NCBI GenBank assembly: GCA_016841425.1
Contig: JAENZE010000010.1
Span: forward strand, 94,067-158,066
Length of the DNA stretch: 64,000 nt
Direction of reading: 5' to 3'
Source: Syntrophomonas sp.
GTDB taxonomy: Bacteria; Bacillota; Syntrophomonadia; Syntrophomonadales; Syntrophomonadaceae
Positions within the stretch are counted from its first letter, which is position 1; each line of letters starts with the position of its first letter. Under the pieces are notes generated by a model, which saw only the letters and a program-made list of their open reading frames with translations, searched no databases and had not been told where the DNA came from. This document shows positions 1 to 9,007 of this stretch, piece after piece. A program made the translations under genes and the position numbers.

Positions 1-9
1 ATTAATTAA

Positions 10-1317
10 ATGAAAATAGGATACTTGGACAAGGAGGTCACACAACTGATTGATAATGCTGGAGAAAACTTGCTGCTAAACAAAAAGAATAATTATATGC
101 ATGGTTCATTAAGAATACTACAAGATCTTTTCTCTTTTGAAATATTGTTCGTTTTGTTTATTTTTGCAGGACTATATAAAGCAGATCCCAGACTAACCTG
201 GGTTCCGATTGATTTAACGGCGTTATTCTTTGGACTTAGTGTTATAGCAGGTTTTTTTATACTGGCAAGAAAAGGTTTTATATTAAAGCGAAAATCGATG
301 GAGTTAGTGTTGCTGTATATGGTGTTCGCTGGTTACGCTTTGCTGACTTATCTGTGGACCCCGGGGAAGGTGTATTCTACTCATAAGGTGTTATATTTAT
401 GGACTTTAACGTTTTGGGCTTTGGCGGCATCAGCATTGATTATTTCTACAGACTTTAAACGTTTTAAGAGGTTAGGGCAGGTATTTATCATATTTTCAGT
501 AATTGTATCTATTGAAGCCATTATTCAATATCATCAAGTAGGGCAAGCTGGTTTTATTAAGGTGTTTGGATCCAATTATTTGGGTTTTGGACGTGTTGTG
601 GGTCTGTCATTTATACTGGCATTTTGCTACTTTATTTTTTGGTCGCAGAATTTTGTTGAAAAAAGCATTTCAATTGGATTGGCTGGTTTATTTTTTTGGA
701 TTCTGTTGATAGGAGGTGGTCGAGGACCCCTAATTGCTGCCATTATAGCTGCCATGATTCCCGTTTGTTTTGCTCTTCGCATTGATTTTGTAAATAAAAC
801 GCTGAGCATTCGAAAGTATGTGTATCCAATTATTATTATTTCAATAATAGTTGTCATCGGTTTCATTGGATTATACGATAGCGGACAGATTACTTTAACC
901 ATGAAAAGGTTGCTGGTTCTAACCAGTGATGGTATGGGTAATTCTGCAGCTGCACGTATACATTTTTATCACAATTCTATTGAATATTGGAAACAATCAC
1001 CGTTAATTGGTAATGGTATCGGTTCATGGCCAATTCTTAACAAAGGTATTGATGCGAGGGGTTATCCTCACAACTTAATACTGGAAATACTAGTTGAATT
1101 AGGGATAGTTGGTCTAATGATTTTTATGGGGTTTTTTTCTTATGCCATGCTGTTTATCATCCCCAAGAAAAAGAATCCAATGCAAATGCTGCTCCTGATG
1201 TTAATCGTATATGTGTTTGTAAGAAGTATGTTTAGTGGTGATGTGTCGGAGAACAGACTATTATTTTGTTGTATTGGGTTGATGCCAGCAGGCTTAATAA
1301 TGGGGGACAAGTTATAG
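10..1317 (+). CDS. Wzy/O-antigen ligase-family polytopic membrane protein
   Basis: Integral membrane protein of 435 residues with roughly ten hydrophobic segments, probably polymerising or ligating a lipid-linked surface glycan outside the cytoplasmic membrane. Family signs are a GGGRGP loop followed by a long hydrophobic helix (R238), and a large extracytoplasmic loop ending in GYPHN-LILEILVELG (H354), typical of the Wzy_C fold. It leads a run of glycosyltransferase genes, which supports the role. The start is uncertain because only nine bases precede it; an AAGGAGGTC sequence lies inside the reading frame at about 30-38, so a later start is possible. Polymerase and ligase cannot be told apart from sequence alone. 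Confidence 0.8.
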   Translation: MKIGYLDKEVTQLIDNAGENLLLNKKNNYMHGSLRILQDLFSFEILFVLFIFAGLYKADPRLTWVPIDLTALFFGLSVIAGFFILARKGFILKRKSMELVLLYMVFAGYALLTYLWTPGKVYSTHKVLYLWTLTFWALAASALIISTDFKRFKRLGQVFIIFSVIVSIEAIIQYHQVGQAGFIKVFGSNYLGFGRVVGLSFILAFCYFIFWSQNFVEKSISIGLAGLFFWILLIGGGRGPLIAAIIAAMIPVCFALRIDFVNKTLSIRKYVYPIIIISIIVVIGFIGLYDSGQITLTMKRLLVLTSDGMGNSAAARIHFYHNSIEYWKQSPLIGNGIGSWPILNKGIDARGYPHNLILEILVELGIVGLMIFMGFFSYAMLFIIPKKKNPMQMLLLMLIVYVFVRSMFSGDVSENRLLFCCIGLMPAGLIMGDKL

Positions 1318-1389
1318 TTCGAAATAACATAAAGCATATCAAAAACTACCGAGATATAAAACATACAGAAACAACGAAAGGATAATTCA

Positions 1390-2490
1390 ATGAAGCAGAT
1401 TTGCCAAATGACATCAGTTCATCCGCTGCATTCAACTCGTGTTTTTCACAAGGAATGCAAAACGTTGGTAAATGCAGGGTATGAGGTTGCCTTAATTGTG
1501 CAGCACAATAAAGACGAATTACAGGATGGAGTAAGAATAAAAGGAATAAGCAAACCTCGAAACAGAAGGGATCGCTTGATTCATACTACCAGAGAACTCT
1601 ATAAAAGAGCTCTGGAGTGCGACTCTGCAGTATATCATTTTCATGACCCGGAACTTATCCTGGTAGGTCTGAAATTAAAGGCAAAAGGGAAAACAGTAAT
1701 CTATGATGTTCACGAGGATGTTCCCAGGCAGATTTTAGCCAAGCGTTGGTTGCCGTCTCCATTGCTGCGGATTCTTAGCTGGGTAACAGAGAGAGTGGAG
1801 AACTACGCCGCCAAGCGATTTGATTACATACTAACCGCTACGCCGTCCATACGAGATCGTTTTATCAAGGTCAATAGGAAGACAATAGATATAAATAATT
1901 ATCCTCTTTTATCCGAGTTACACGTACCGGATACCAAATGGAAATTCAAAGAGAAGCTGGTATGTTATGTGGGAGGTATAGGTAAGACAAGAGGAATTGA
2001 TGAACTGGTAGACGCTATAGGGATGACTGAATATTCAATGCTGCTGGCTGGTAACTTTGCATCATCTGCAGAGCGTAATCATGTAATAAACAAGCCGGGT
2101 TGGACTAAGGTTGTTGAACTAGGCTTCTTAAATAGAGCTGAAGTAAAAGAAGTGCTTTCGCGTTCTATGGCAGGACTGGTAGTTTTGCATCCTGTTCCCA
2201 ATCACATCGAATCACTGCCAATAAAGATATTTGAATACATGTCTGCCGGTATACCAGTAATTGCTTCCAATTTCCCCCTATGGGAAGAGATTGTTGAAGG
2301 CAGTGAATGTGGTATATGTGTTGACCCTCTGAATGTTAATGCTATAGCGGATGCCATTGATTGGATTGTTACAAATCCCTGCCAGGCAGAAGAGATGGGA
2401 AAAAACGGGCGTAGATTAGTAGAAGAAATATATAATTGGGAGCAGGAAGAAATAAAACTATTAAACGTGTATAAGTCATTATTCGCATAA
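1390..2490 (+). CDS. GT-B glycosyltransferase, family 4-like
   Basis: Cytoplasmic glycosyltransferase of 366 residues that should transfer a sugar from a nucleotide donor onto a lipid-linked acceptor. The N-terminal Rossmann half includes HPLHSTRVFHKE and the YHFHDPE stretch. The C-terminal half has the donor-binding E-x7-E type signature within ESLPIKIFEYMSAGIPVIAS, seen in retaining GT4 enzymes. An AAAGGA sequence precedes the ATG. It follows the Wzy-like gene in the same direction with a 72-base gap. The donor and the linkage cannot be predicted. Confidence 0.85.
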   Translation: MKQICQMTSVHPLHSTRVFHKECKTLVNAGYEVALIVQHNKDELQDGVRIKGISKPRNRRDRLIHTTRELYKRALECDSAVYHFHDPELILVGLKLKAKGKTVIYDVHEDVPRQILAKRWLPSPLLRILSWVTERVENYAAKRFDYILTATPSIRDRFIKVNRKTIDINNYPLLSELHVPDTKWKFKEKLVCYVGGIGKTRGIDELVDAIGMTEYSMLLAGNFASSAERNHVINKPGWTKVVELGFLNRAEVKEVLSRSMAGLVVLHPVPNHIESLPIKIFEYMSAGIPVIASNFPLWEEIVEGSECGICVDPLNVNAIADAIDWIVTNPCQAEEMGKNGRRLVEEIYNWEQEEIKLLNVYKSLFA

Positions 2491-2530
2491 AACAACGAGT
2501 AATATATATCTGGATTTAAGGTGGTTTTAA

Positions 2531-3730
2531 TTGAAAATATGGATAATTAATCATTATTCCCGACATGAAAACAGACATTATTTTCTGGCTGAACATCTTA
2601 TCAATAAGGGGCATGAAGTGACTGTAATAGCATCGAGTTTCGATCACAAGAAGCTCAAGGACACACATTTGCCAGAAGGTGTGGCTTATTCAGTTGAAGA
2701 TGTCGATGGTGTTCCTTATATGTGGCTAAAAACGGTATCGTATTCAGGGAATGATTATCGCCGAATTATTAATATGCTCTCTTTTTGCCAGGGCCTCTTA
2801 AAGGGATATGTCAGTGTTCTAGGCAAACCTGATATTATCATGGGCTCAAGTATGCATCTATTTGCAGGTTTGGGTGCACAGCGCCTGGCTAATTCATACC
2901 AGGTTCCATTTGTTTTTGAAGTACGTGATTTGTGGCCCCAGTCTCTCATTGATTTAGCAGGAATATCGAGGTTTCACCCGGTAGTATTCGGGCTTGAGCG
3001 CCTGGAAAGATATCTTTATAGGAAAGCTGACCATATTATTACCTTGTTACCGGATGCAAAAAAGCATATTGTAAGTAAAGGTACGACTGAAGAAAAAGTA
3101 ACCTGGATCCCAAACGGATTTGATGTATCAAGCGCAGGCATACCGAAAAGACCAGTGGAAAGGGAAACATTCTCAATAATTTATGCCGGGTCACATGGTA
3201 TTGCTAATTGTCTGGATAGTATAATCGAATCCGCCGTCATACTGCAAAACCAGAACCCGGGTTATTATCAATTTCGTTTTATCGGGGGAGGCCAGGAAAA
3301 ACAGCGTCTAATAAATAGATGTCAACAGGAAGGAATTAATAATGTATATTTCGAGGATTGGGTACCGAGAAAGAAAATATATGAAGTTTTAGCTGAAGCT
3401 GATTGTTTAATAGTTAATCTGAAGGACTCACCATTATACCAGTGGGGTATTAGCTTAAATAAACTATTTGATTATATGGCCTCAGCCAGACCTGTGGTAA
3501 TGGGTGCTAATGTGCAAAAGAATCCTATCAATGAAGCGAGGTCAGGTATTACGGTCCGCCCGGAAAATGCTGAGGAGATGGCTGGGGCAATTGCCTATCT
3601 CGCATCAATGTCAATTGAAGAGCGCTGGCAAATGGGCATGCGTGGCAGAAAGTATGTTGAAAAGAACCATGATTATGTTATTCTCGCTGAAAAGCTAAAC
3701 AGTATAGTTGAAGAAATTTTGAATTCGTAG
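2531..3730 (+). CDS. GT-B glycosyltransferase, WbuB-like
   Basis: Glycosyltransferase of 399 residues. The opening KIWIINHYSRHE and the FEVRDLWPQSLIDLAG segment resemble WbuB-type (family 4) enzymes that add amino sugars to O-antigen or capsule units. The donor-site half ends in LNKLFDYMASARPVVMG. It starts with TTG at 2531, supported by AAGGTGG seven bases upstream. The end is close to a remnant of another glycosyltransferase in a different frame, so the locus has been rearranged just here. Substrate unknown. Confidence 0.85.
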   Translation: MKIWIINHYSRHENRHYFLAEHLINKGHEVTVIASSFDHKKLKDTHLPEGVAYSVEDVDGVPYMWLKTVSYSGNDYRRIINMLSFCQGLLKGYVSVLGKPDIIMGSSMHLFAGLGAQRLANSYQVPFVFEVRDLWPQSLIDLAGISRFHPVVFGLERLERYLYRKADHIITLLPDAKKHIVSKGTTEEKVTWIPNGFDVSSAGIPKRPVERETFSIIYAGSHGIANCLDSIIESAVILQNQNPGYYQFRFIGGGQEKQRLINRCQQEGINNVYFEDWVPRKKIYEVLAEADCLIVNLKDSPLYQWGISLNKLFDYMASARPVVMGANVQKNPINEARSGITVRPENAEEMAGAIAYLASMSIEERWQMGMRGRKYVEKNHDYVILAEKLNSIVEEILNS

Positions 3731-4259
3731 ATGCTTTAAAACAAGTTTCAGATCATGAATGGCAGGCACTGTTCATCGGTGGAGACGAAGGAGCAGGCAT
3801 GCTTATCAGGCAGAGGTTAGAGGAATATAGGCTTAGTGATAGAATACATATACTAGGTTACAGGAATGATATCGACCGACTTTTGTCAATAACAGATATC
3901 TAGGTTCTCCCTTCTTATCGGGAGGGATTACCTCGTTCGGTAATCGAGGCACAATCCATGAAAATACCCGCCGTGGTGACGGATATTGAGGTTGCCGGGA
4001 GATTATAAAGGATGGAACCAACGGTTTTGTAATTCCGGTCAGAAATTCAGATCAGCTTTCAAAGGCAATCAAGTCATTATTATGTAATAAAGATGAGAGA
4101 ATTAGAATGGGAAATGAAGGCCGGGCTAGTGTGGAGCAGCGGCATGATGAAAATCTGGTGTTCAAAAGCATTGAGAAAGCTTATAACATGGTTTTAGATA
4201 ATCATGTTTGCCTGGCTTGTGATATCTGGGGTGGCTTATGGCAATATATAAAATTGTAA
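3730..4259 (+). pseudogene. Decayed glycosyltransferase family 4, C-terminal half
   Basis: Reading from 3730 gives a glycosyltransferase-like chain (VDALKQVSDHEWQALFIGGDE, then IHILGYRNDIDRLLSITDI) that hits TAG at 3901-3903, where a tyrosine codon is expected in DIYVLPSYREGLP. The frame continues with PSYREGLPRSVIEAQSM, then needs one missing base near 3985-3990 to read on as GCREIIKDGTNGFVIPV and so to the C-terminal helix. The N-terminal half is absent, and the remnant begins inside the last codons of the previous gene. The frame runs into the start of the next gene. One nonsense change, one single-base deletion and a 5' truncation make it inactive. Confidence 0.85.
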
Positions 4260-4924
4260 AACGCACAATGGATATTATTTTGGCGCTGATGGGATTAGCG
4301 ATTTTATCACCCCTGCTTCTCATTATTGGCATATCTATTATATATTGTATGGGATATCCAGTGCTGTTTGGACAGGAGCGTCCGGGGCTGAACAACAAAA
4401 TATTTAAGATGCATAAATTTAGGACCATGACGGATAAAAAAGATGATAAAGGAAATTTGCTTGCAAATGCTGACCGCCTTACTCCGCTAGGTAGTTTTCT
4501 AAGAACAACAAGTATGGATGAACTTCCTGAATTATATAACGTACTTAAGGGCGATATGAGCCTGGTTGGGCCTCGGCCTTTGTTGGTACGGTATCTGGAC
4601 AGATATACTCTGGACCAGGCTAGAAGGCATGAAGTGAAACCTGGAATCACTGGCTGGGCACAGGTTAATGGACGTAATTCCCTGAGCTGGGAAGAAAAAT
4701 TTTCTCTGGATGTGTGGTATGTGGATAACTGTTCATTGTGGCTGGATATACAAATTATTGGAATGACAATTATAAAAGTATTTAAACGGGAAGGGATAAG
4801 TGCAGATGGCTTTACTACTATGCCGGAGTTTATGGGAGGGATAATTGAGCAAAAACATGTCCAGGAATATGATTTAAAAAAAGGCACATTTACTCAAGCG
4901 GCTGCTTCCTGTGAAGATGAATAA
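4238..4924 (+). CDS. PglC-like monotopic phosphoglycosyl transferase
   Basis: Initiating sugar-1-phosphate transferase of 228 residues, which places the first sugar on undecaprenyl phosphate at the inner face of the membrane. There is one N-terminal hydrophobic re-entrant segment (about residues 10-35), then the small catalytic domain without the extra membrane helices of WbaP. Motifs seen are KFRTM, the Asp-Glu pair in SMDELPELYNVLKGDMS, VGPRPLL, and PGITGWAQVNGRN. The length fits PglC/EpsL-type enzymes (about 200 residues). An aminotransferase of the bacillosamine type follows, which suggests a diNAcBac-like first sugar, but this is inference. A purine-rich GGGGTGG precedes the ATG. Confidence 0.9.
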   Translation: MAIYKIVKRTMDIILALMGLAILSPLLLIIGISIIYCMGYPVLFGQERPGLNNKIFKMHKFRTMTDKKDDKGNLLANADRLTPLGSFLRTTSMDELPELYNVLKGDMSLVGPRPLLVRYLDRYTLDQARRHEVKPGITGWAQVNGRNSLSWEEKFSLDVWYVDNCSLWLDIQIIGMTIIKVFKREGISADGFTTMPEFMGGIIEQKHVQEYDLKKGTFTQAAASCEDE

Positions 4925-5039
4925 GGTATATATAAATTCCTCTCCATTTAAAGCTTTATCAGTGGGACGCCGGGCCAAGTCAGACTGAACATGGATTATT
5001 AGCATGATAGCAGGTTATATAAAGTAAAGAAGGCATAAT

Positions 5040-6200
5040 ATGATGAAGGACACTCAAAGCAGAATATACCTCTCTCCACCCCATATGAGTGGGTTTGAGC
5101 AAGAATATATAAGCGAAGCTTTTACATCTAATTGGATTGCCCCTTTAGGACCAAATGTAGATGCTTTCGAAAAAGAAATAGCTGAATATGTCGGGGTATC
5201 AGGAGCAGTAGCGTTATCTTCTGGTACGGCGGCAATACACCTGGCTCTAAGGTTATTAGGAGTTGCAAACGGCGACAGAGTATTTTGCTCCTCCTTAACT
5301 TTCATAGGCAGTGTAAGCCCCATATTATACCAAGGGGCAGAACCGGTATTTATAGACTCTGAGCCAGAGAATTGGAACATGTCGGCTGCCGCACTGGAGC
5401 AAGCGTTTATTTGGGCTGGAAGAGATGATAAGTTGCCTAAAGCAGTTGTGATTGTAGATTTATATGGTCAGAGTGCGGATTATGATAGACTGCTCAGTAT
5501 ATGTAATTATTATGGAGTTCCGGTTATCGAGGATGCAGCGGAAGCAATGGGAGCCAGTTATAAGGGCAAACCTTGCGGAACCATGGGCAAATATGGGATA
5601 TTTTCTTTCAATGGAAACAAGATAATCACTACTTCCGGTGGGGGGATACTCATTTCTAACGATATTGCTGCTCTTGAAAAGAGCCGTTTTCTTGCCACCC
5701 AGGCACGAGACCCAGCTCCATATTATCAGCATAGCGAGATAGGATACAATTATCGTATGAGCAACATACTGGCCGGTATAGGCAGAGGGCAGCTTAAGGT
5801 ACTCCAAGAGAGAGTAAATGCCCGCAGAAAGATTTTTGAGCTTTATTATAATGAGTTGAAGGATATCGAGGGAGTAAGTTTTATGCCCGAAGCTGAATAC
5901 GGAACTGCCAACAGATGGCTTACGGTAATGAACCTGGATCAGGAATACTGCAAGGTGAGGCCAGGAAAAATTATGGATGCCCTGGAACGGGAGAATATTG
6001 AATCTCGTCCAGTATGGAAACCTATGCATCTGCAGCCTTTATTTGCCGGGTGTAGATATTTTCCCCACGACTACAAGTATAGCGTGTCTGACCTGTTGTT
6101 TAATACTGGGTTATGCTTGCCATCTGGTTCCAGTTTAACCACAGTACAGCAGCAAAGGGTTATTTATTCTATAAAGAACGTATTAAGCAAATTTAGATGA
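5040..6200 (+). CDS. DegT/DnrJ/EryC1 sugar aminotransferase, PglE-like
   Basis: PLP-dependent aminotransferase of 386 residues that aminates a keto-sugar nucleotide, probably at C4 as PglE does for UDP-bacillosamine. It has the fold-type I motifs SSGTAAIHLALRLLGV, VIEDAAEAMGASYKGKPCG and GIFSFNGNKIITTSGGG; the Schiff-base lysine should be K194. An AGAAGG site lies ahead of two tandem ATG codons, so either Met may start. The usual partners of this step are a 4,6-dehydratase and an acetyltransferase; neither is found here, although the dehydratase could lie before the window. Confidence 0.9.
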   Translation: MMKDTQSRIYLSPPHMSGFEQEYISEAFTSNWIAPLGPNVDAFEKEIAEYVGVSGAVALSSGTAAIHLALRLLGVANGDRVFCSSLTFIGSVSPILYQGAEPVFIDSEPENWNMSAAALEQAFIWAGRDDKLPKAVVIVDLYGQSADYDRLLSICNYYGVPVIEDAAEAMGASYKGKPCGTMGKYGIFSFNGNKIITTSGGGILISNDIAALEKSRFLATQARDPAPYYQHSEIGYNYRMSNILAGIGRGQLKVLQERVNARRKIFELYYNELKDIEGVSFMPEAEYGTANRWLTVMNLDQEYCKVRPGKIMDALERENIESRPVWKPMHLQPLFAGCRYFPHDYKYSVSDLLFNTGLCLPSGSSLTTVQQQRVIYSIKNVLSKFR

Positions 6201-6242
6201 TAGTTAACCATCCCACGTATAATTTGATGAGGAGTTGGCATT

Positions 6243-7325
6243 ATGCATACTATTTTGATCACTTCAGTAGGCAGCGGAATCGGTCAGGCTATTGTTGATT
6301 CACTATTACTCTATGATTCCAATCTTCGTTTGCTTGGAGCAGATATGAGTCCCTGGGCTGCAGGCTTGTATGCTGCAGACAGGGCTTTCCTGGTTCCACC
6401 TTGCGATGACCCAGCTTATATTTCGGTTTTATTGGATATATGTAAGCGGGAAAAGGTAGATCTGCTCTATCCCGGCAATGATTGGGAGCTTGCAGTCCTG
6501 GCCCAAAACCGGGAACATTTTTTCGATAGTGGTACGCAGGTAGTGGTAGGGACTTTGGCCGCAGTCGAAGTGGTGCGCAATAAACGTAAGAGTTATGAGT
6601 TTTTTTCCGGTATGGGGCTTCCTTTTGTCAAGACCATGACTTTAGCTGAATTCTCAACAGCAGATATGCGCTGGCCGGTAATTGTAAAACCGCTGGGTGG
6701 ATCAGGTTCAGTTGGAACCGAAGTAATATTTGCACGGGACCAGGCAGAAAAATACCAATCCAGCAATGGGAATTATATTTTCCAGGAATACTTAGTGCCT
6801 GTTGCCCTTGGATGTTCTCGGGAAGAATTGACTCGGGAACAGCTGATGCCAGGAGGGATATTACGCCAGGAACAGGAAGTATCGGTGCAATTCCTGGTAT
6901 CTAAAACCGGAGTTATTATAGACAACTATATAAGCATAAACACACTGAAACAAGGTGTACCAGTACATATAACCCCTTATATAGACCAGGAGGTAGAAGA
7001 AGTTTGTACCCGGATGGTTCAGGCCCTTGTTGACATGGGCTTGCGTGGCCCGATCAACCTGCAGGGGCGTATTACCGAAGATGGACCAGTTTTCTACGAG
7101 TTGAATCACCGCTTTACTGGAATTACTGCGGTTCGTGCCCGAATGGGTTTCAATGAATGTGCTGCTATATATGAAGATTTTTGTCTTTCACTCCCTTTGG
7201 CAGAAGTGAAGGCTAAACTGAAGACTAACTATGAACTGCTCTGTTCCAGATTTTGGACGGACATGCTTGTTCCACGGAAAAGGTACGAGGAGTTAGGCAG
7301 TAAAAAAACAATAAGCAGGGGTTGA
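6243..7325 (+). CDS. ATP-grasp domain protein
   Basis: Predicted carboxylate-amine or carboxylate-thiol ligase of 360 residues. An N-terminal pre-ATP-grasp Rossmann region (ILITSVGSGIGQAIVDSL) is followed by the ATP-grasp domain with WPVIVKPLGGSGSVGTEVIF and, near the end, GPINLQGRI and YELNHRFTGITAVRA, where metal-binding Glu and Asn lie. Proteins of this type in glycan clusters often modify sugars by amide formation, but the substrate is unknown. It overlaps the next gene by four bases, so the two are surely co-translated. GAGGAG lies before the ATG. Confidence 0.85.
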   Translation: MHTILITSVGSGIGQAIVDSLLLYDSNLRLLGADMSPWAAGLYAADRAFLVPPCDDPAYISVLLDICKREKVDLLYPGNDWELAVLAQNREHFFDSGTQVVVGTLAAVEVVRNKRKSYEFFSGMGLPFVKTMTLAEFSTADMRWPVIVKPLGGSGSVGTEVIFARDQAEKYQSSNGNYIFQEYLVPVALGCSREELTREQLMPGGILRQEQEVSVQFLVSKTGVIIDNYISINTLKQGVPVHITPYIDQEVEEVCTRMVQALVDMGLRGPINLQGRITEDGPVFYELNHRFTGITAVRARMGFNECAAIYEDFCLSLPLAEVKAKLKTNYELLCSRFWTDMLVPRKRYEELGSKKTISRG

Positions 7326-8269
7326 GTATGAGGGTTTTTTTAACTGGCGGAACCGGCTTTATCGGCAGCAATTTGGTATTGCGTATGTTAGAGGAAGATG
7401 ACATAGACCAAATTGCGTTGCTGGTACGCGATGAGGATAAGGCTGCCAATCTTTTTTCTCAAATACTTGTTTCAGACAGGCGCCTAAAACTGGTTCCCGG
7501 CGATTTGTGTCAAGCGGCCACCTTTGATTTGGATTATGATATTATAATACATTGTGCGGCTATCCGTATGCCTGAAAGCGAGAAGAGTGCTGAGCGAGCA
7601 GTCAGGGTAAATTTGCTGGAAACATTGGAGTTTATGCACCAGGCTCAGCGCAGCTGTTCAGGTAGTTTTGTTTATATGTCAACTCAAGCCGTATACGACT
7701 TTAAAGCCAATACGCTTCCAGTTCCAGAAGATGGAGCAATCAAGCCCGCGAATACGTATGCTTTTACTAAATTTGCTGCTGAACAAGCTATACCTTATAT
7801 ATTTGCCGGCTCTTCAACACGCTGGGCAGTTCTGCGATCAACGCGGGTGTATGGCTTAGGTGTAGGCACTCCCTGGGACCAGTTGGTGGGCAAATTCTGC
7901 AGGGAGTCTTCCCAGAGTGGTGTGCTCGAGGTATGGAACGGGGACAATAAATTCGATCTGATCCATATTAAAGATATTGGGGACTTGATCCTGCAATTAC
8001 TGGCGCAGGGCGATGAGAAATGGAATCAGATTTATAATGCAGGCGGAGGAGCAACATACAGTGTGGATCGCTTGGCTGAAATCTGCCGTGAAGGCGCTGT
8101 TGAGCTAGGATTGACTCCACCTGCCATAATTCGCCCACAGGCTTCAGGTCCCGAACAGCATTTCTTCTTGGATATAAGCAAAGCGCGGGACCGATTGGGG
8201 TGGAGCCCAAAAGTTACGCTCCGGGAAGGGATAAGGGAACTGATTTGTAAAGCTGCCGGTATTGGATAA
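7322..8269 (+). CDS. NAD-dependent nucleotide-sugar epimerase/dehydratase (extended SDR)
   Basis: Rossmann-fold sugar nucleotide enzyme of 315 residues. The cofactor loop is TGGTGFIGSNL near the N-terminus, and the catalytic Tyr-x3-Lys is in YAFTK, with the preceding serine/threonine in YMSTQAVYD. The annotated TTG start overlaps the preceding ATP-grasp stop; an ATG two codons later (7328) is equally possible. No other catalytic gene follows before a long spacer, so this is the likely end of the glycan operon. Whether it acts as an epimerase, dehydratase or reductase cannot be settled. Confidence 0.85.
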   Translation: MSMRVFLTGGTGFIGSNLVLRMLEEDDIDQIALLVRDEDKAANLFSQILVSDRRLKLVPGDLCQAATFDLDYDIIIHCAAIRMPESEKSAERAVRVNLLETLEFMHQAQRSCSGSFVYMSTQAVYDFKANTLPVPEDGAIKPANTYAFTKFAAEQAIPYIFAGSSTRWAVLRSTRVYGLGVGTPWDQLVGKFCRESSQSGVLEVWNGDNKFDLIHIKDIGDLILQLLAQGDEKWNQIYNAGGGATYSVDRLAEICREGAVELGLTPPAIIRPQASGPEQHFFLDISKARDRLGWSPKVTLREGIRELICKAAGIG

Positions 8270-8449
8270 ATTAATTGGATGGACCCAATTAAAGAAAAGC
8301 AGTTACTTGACTAATCAATAAGGAATCTATACAGAACCCAAAAGGATATAACTTCTCCAAAACTGACAAGGAAGCCCTTTGTTTTATAATCATTCCTGAC
8401 TATACTAATGATATGATTATTTTATAAACATAGTCATATTGAATATTTA

Positions 8450-8554
8450 TTGGAGTTGATTATCCAACATGATCTCATTAGTGTTGATATCGCGTTTAAG
8501 CTCGAATGGCTAACCCCCGAAAGTGCGGCTACGTGGTACCGGAATATGCAGTAA
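8450..8554 (+). pseudogene. Possible degraded gene remnant in the 8270-8638 spacer
   Basis: The 369-base spacer contains no intact gene. One stretch reads without stops from a TTG at 8450 as MELIIQHDLISVDIAFK, then LEWLTPESAATWYRNMQ and a stop. Its composition is protein-like, but there is no ribosome-binding site and I do not recognise the family. It may be the tail of a deleted gene. The rest of the spacer is AT-rich, with a TATAAT at 8602-8607 that could serve the downstream toxin-antitoxin pair. Confidence 0.25.
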
Positions 8555-8638
8555 GCGTAAAAACAACAGGAAGAACATTTTTATAAAGCAGGTTTATGTG
8601 GTATAATTTGGAAACGCAAACTAAGAGGGGGAAGATGC

Positions 8639-9007
8639 ATGTCTAAAAATGATAATATCGAAAGTCCTCTGGAGTTTCATACCATGCGCAGGCGCCTCAT
8701 CGAACTGGATGAACAAGAAAGAAAATCTTATTATCAGCAAGCTCAGCAGAAGGTTAAGGATGTCGCCGTGATGTTGAAGCAGGACCACGGAGTTAAGCAG
8801 GTTTACCTTTATGGCTCGCTAATATGGGGTGGATTTGATAGAGATTCGGATATTGATCTTTACCTGATTGGATTTGAAGGGAATTACTGGGAAGCATATA
8901 GTAAAGCAGAAGCTATAGCTTCCCCCATAAAGGTAAGTCTTGCCTGTGAGGAGGATTGCGTGGATTCGTTAAAAGTGAAGGTCTTAGCAGAGGGGGAATT
9001 GTTGTGA
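8639..9007 (+). CDS. MntA-type nucleotidyltransferase (antitoxin)
   Basis: Small minimal nucleotidyltransferase of 122 residues. It has the pol-beta signature VYLYGSLIWGGFDRDSDIDLYLI, with G59-S60 and the metal ligands D71 and D73. In type VII toxin-antitoxin systems such proteins inactivate the partner HepT ribonuclease by adding AMP to a tyrosine. The gene has its own strong AAGAGGGGGA site and ends in TGA overlapping the GTG start of the HepT-like gene, so the two are translationally coupled. It lies between the glycan operon and the surface protease with no functional link to either. Confidence 0.85.
   Translation: MSKNDNIESPLEFHTMRRRLIELDEQERKSYYQQAQQKVKDVAVMLKQDHGVKQVYLYGSLIWGGFDRDSDIDLYLIGFEGNYWEAYSKAEAIASPIKVSLACEEDCVDSLKVKVLAEGELL

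Noticed and set aside
4162..4887. Minus-strand 241-codon frame opposite the PglC-like gene
   Set aside because: Shadow frame: Ser/Pro/Ile-rich with no family motif, while the plus strand carries a complete recognised enzyme.
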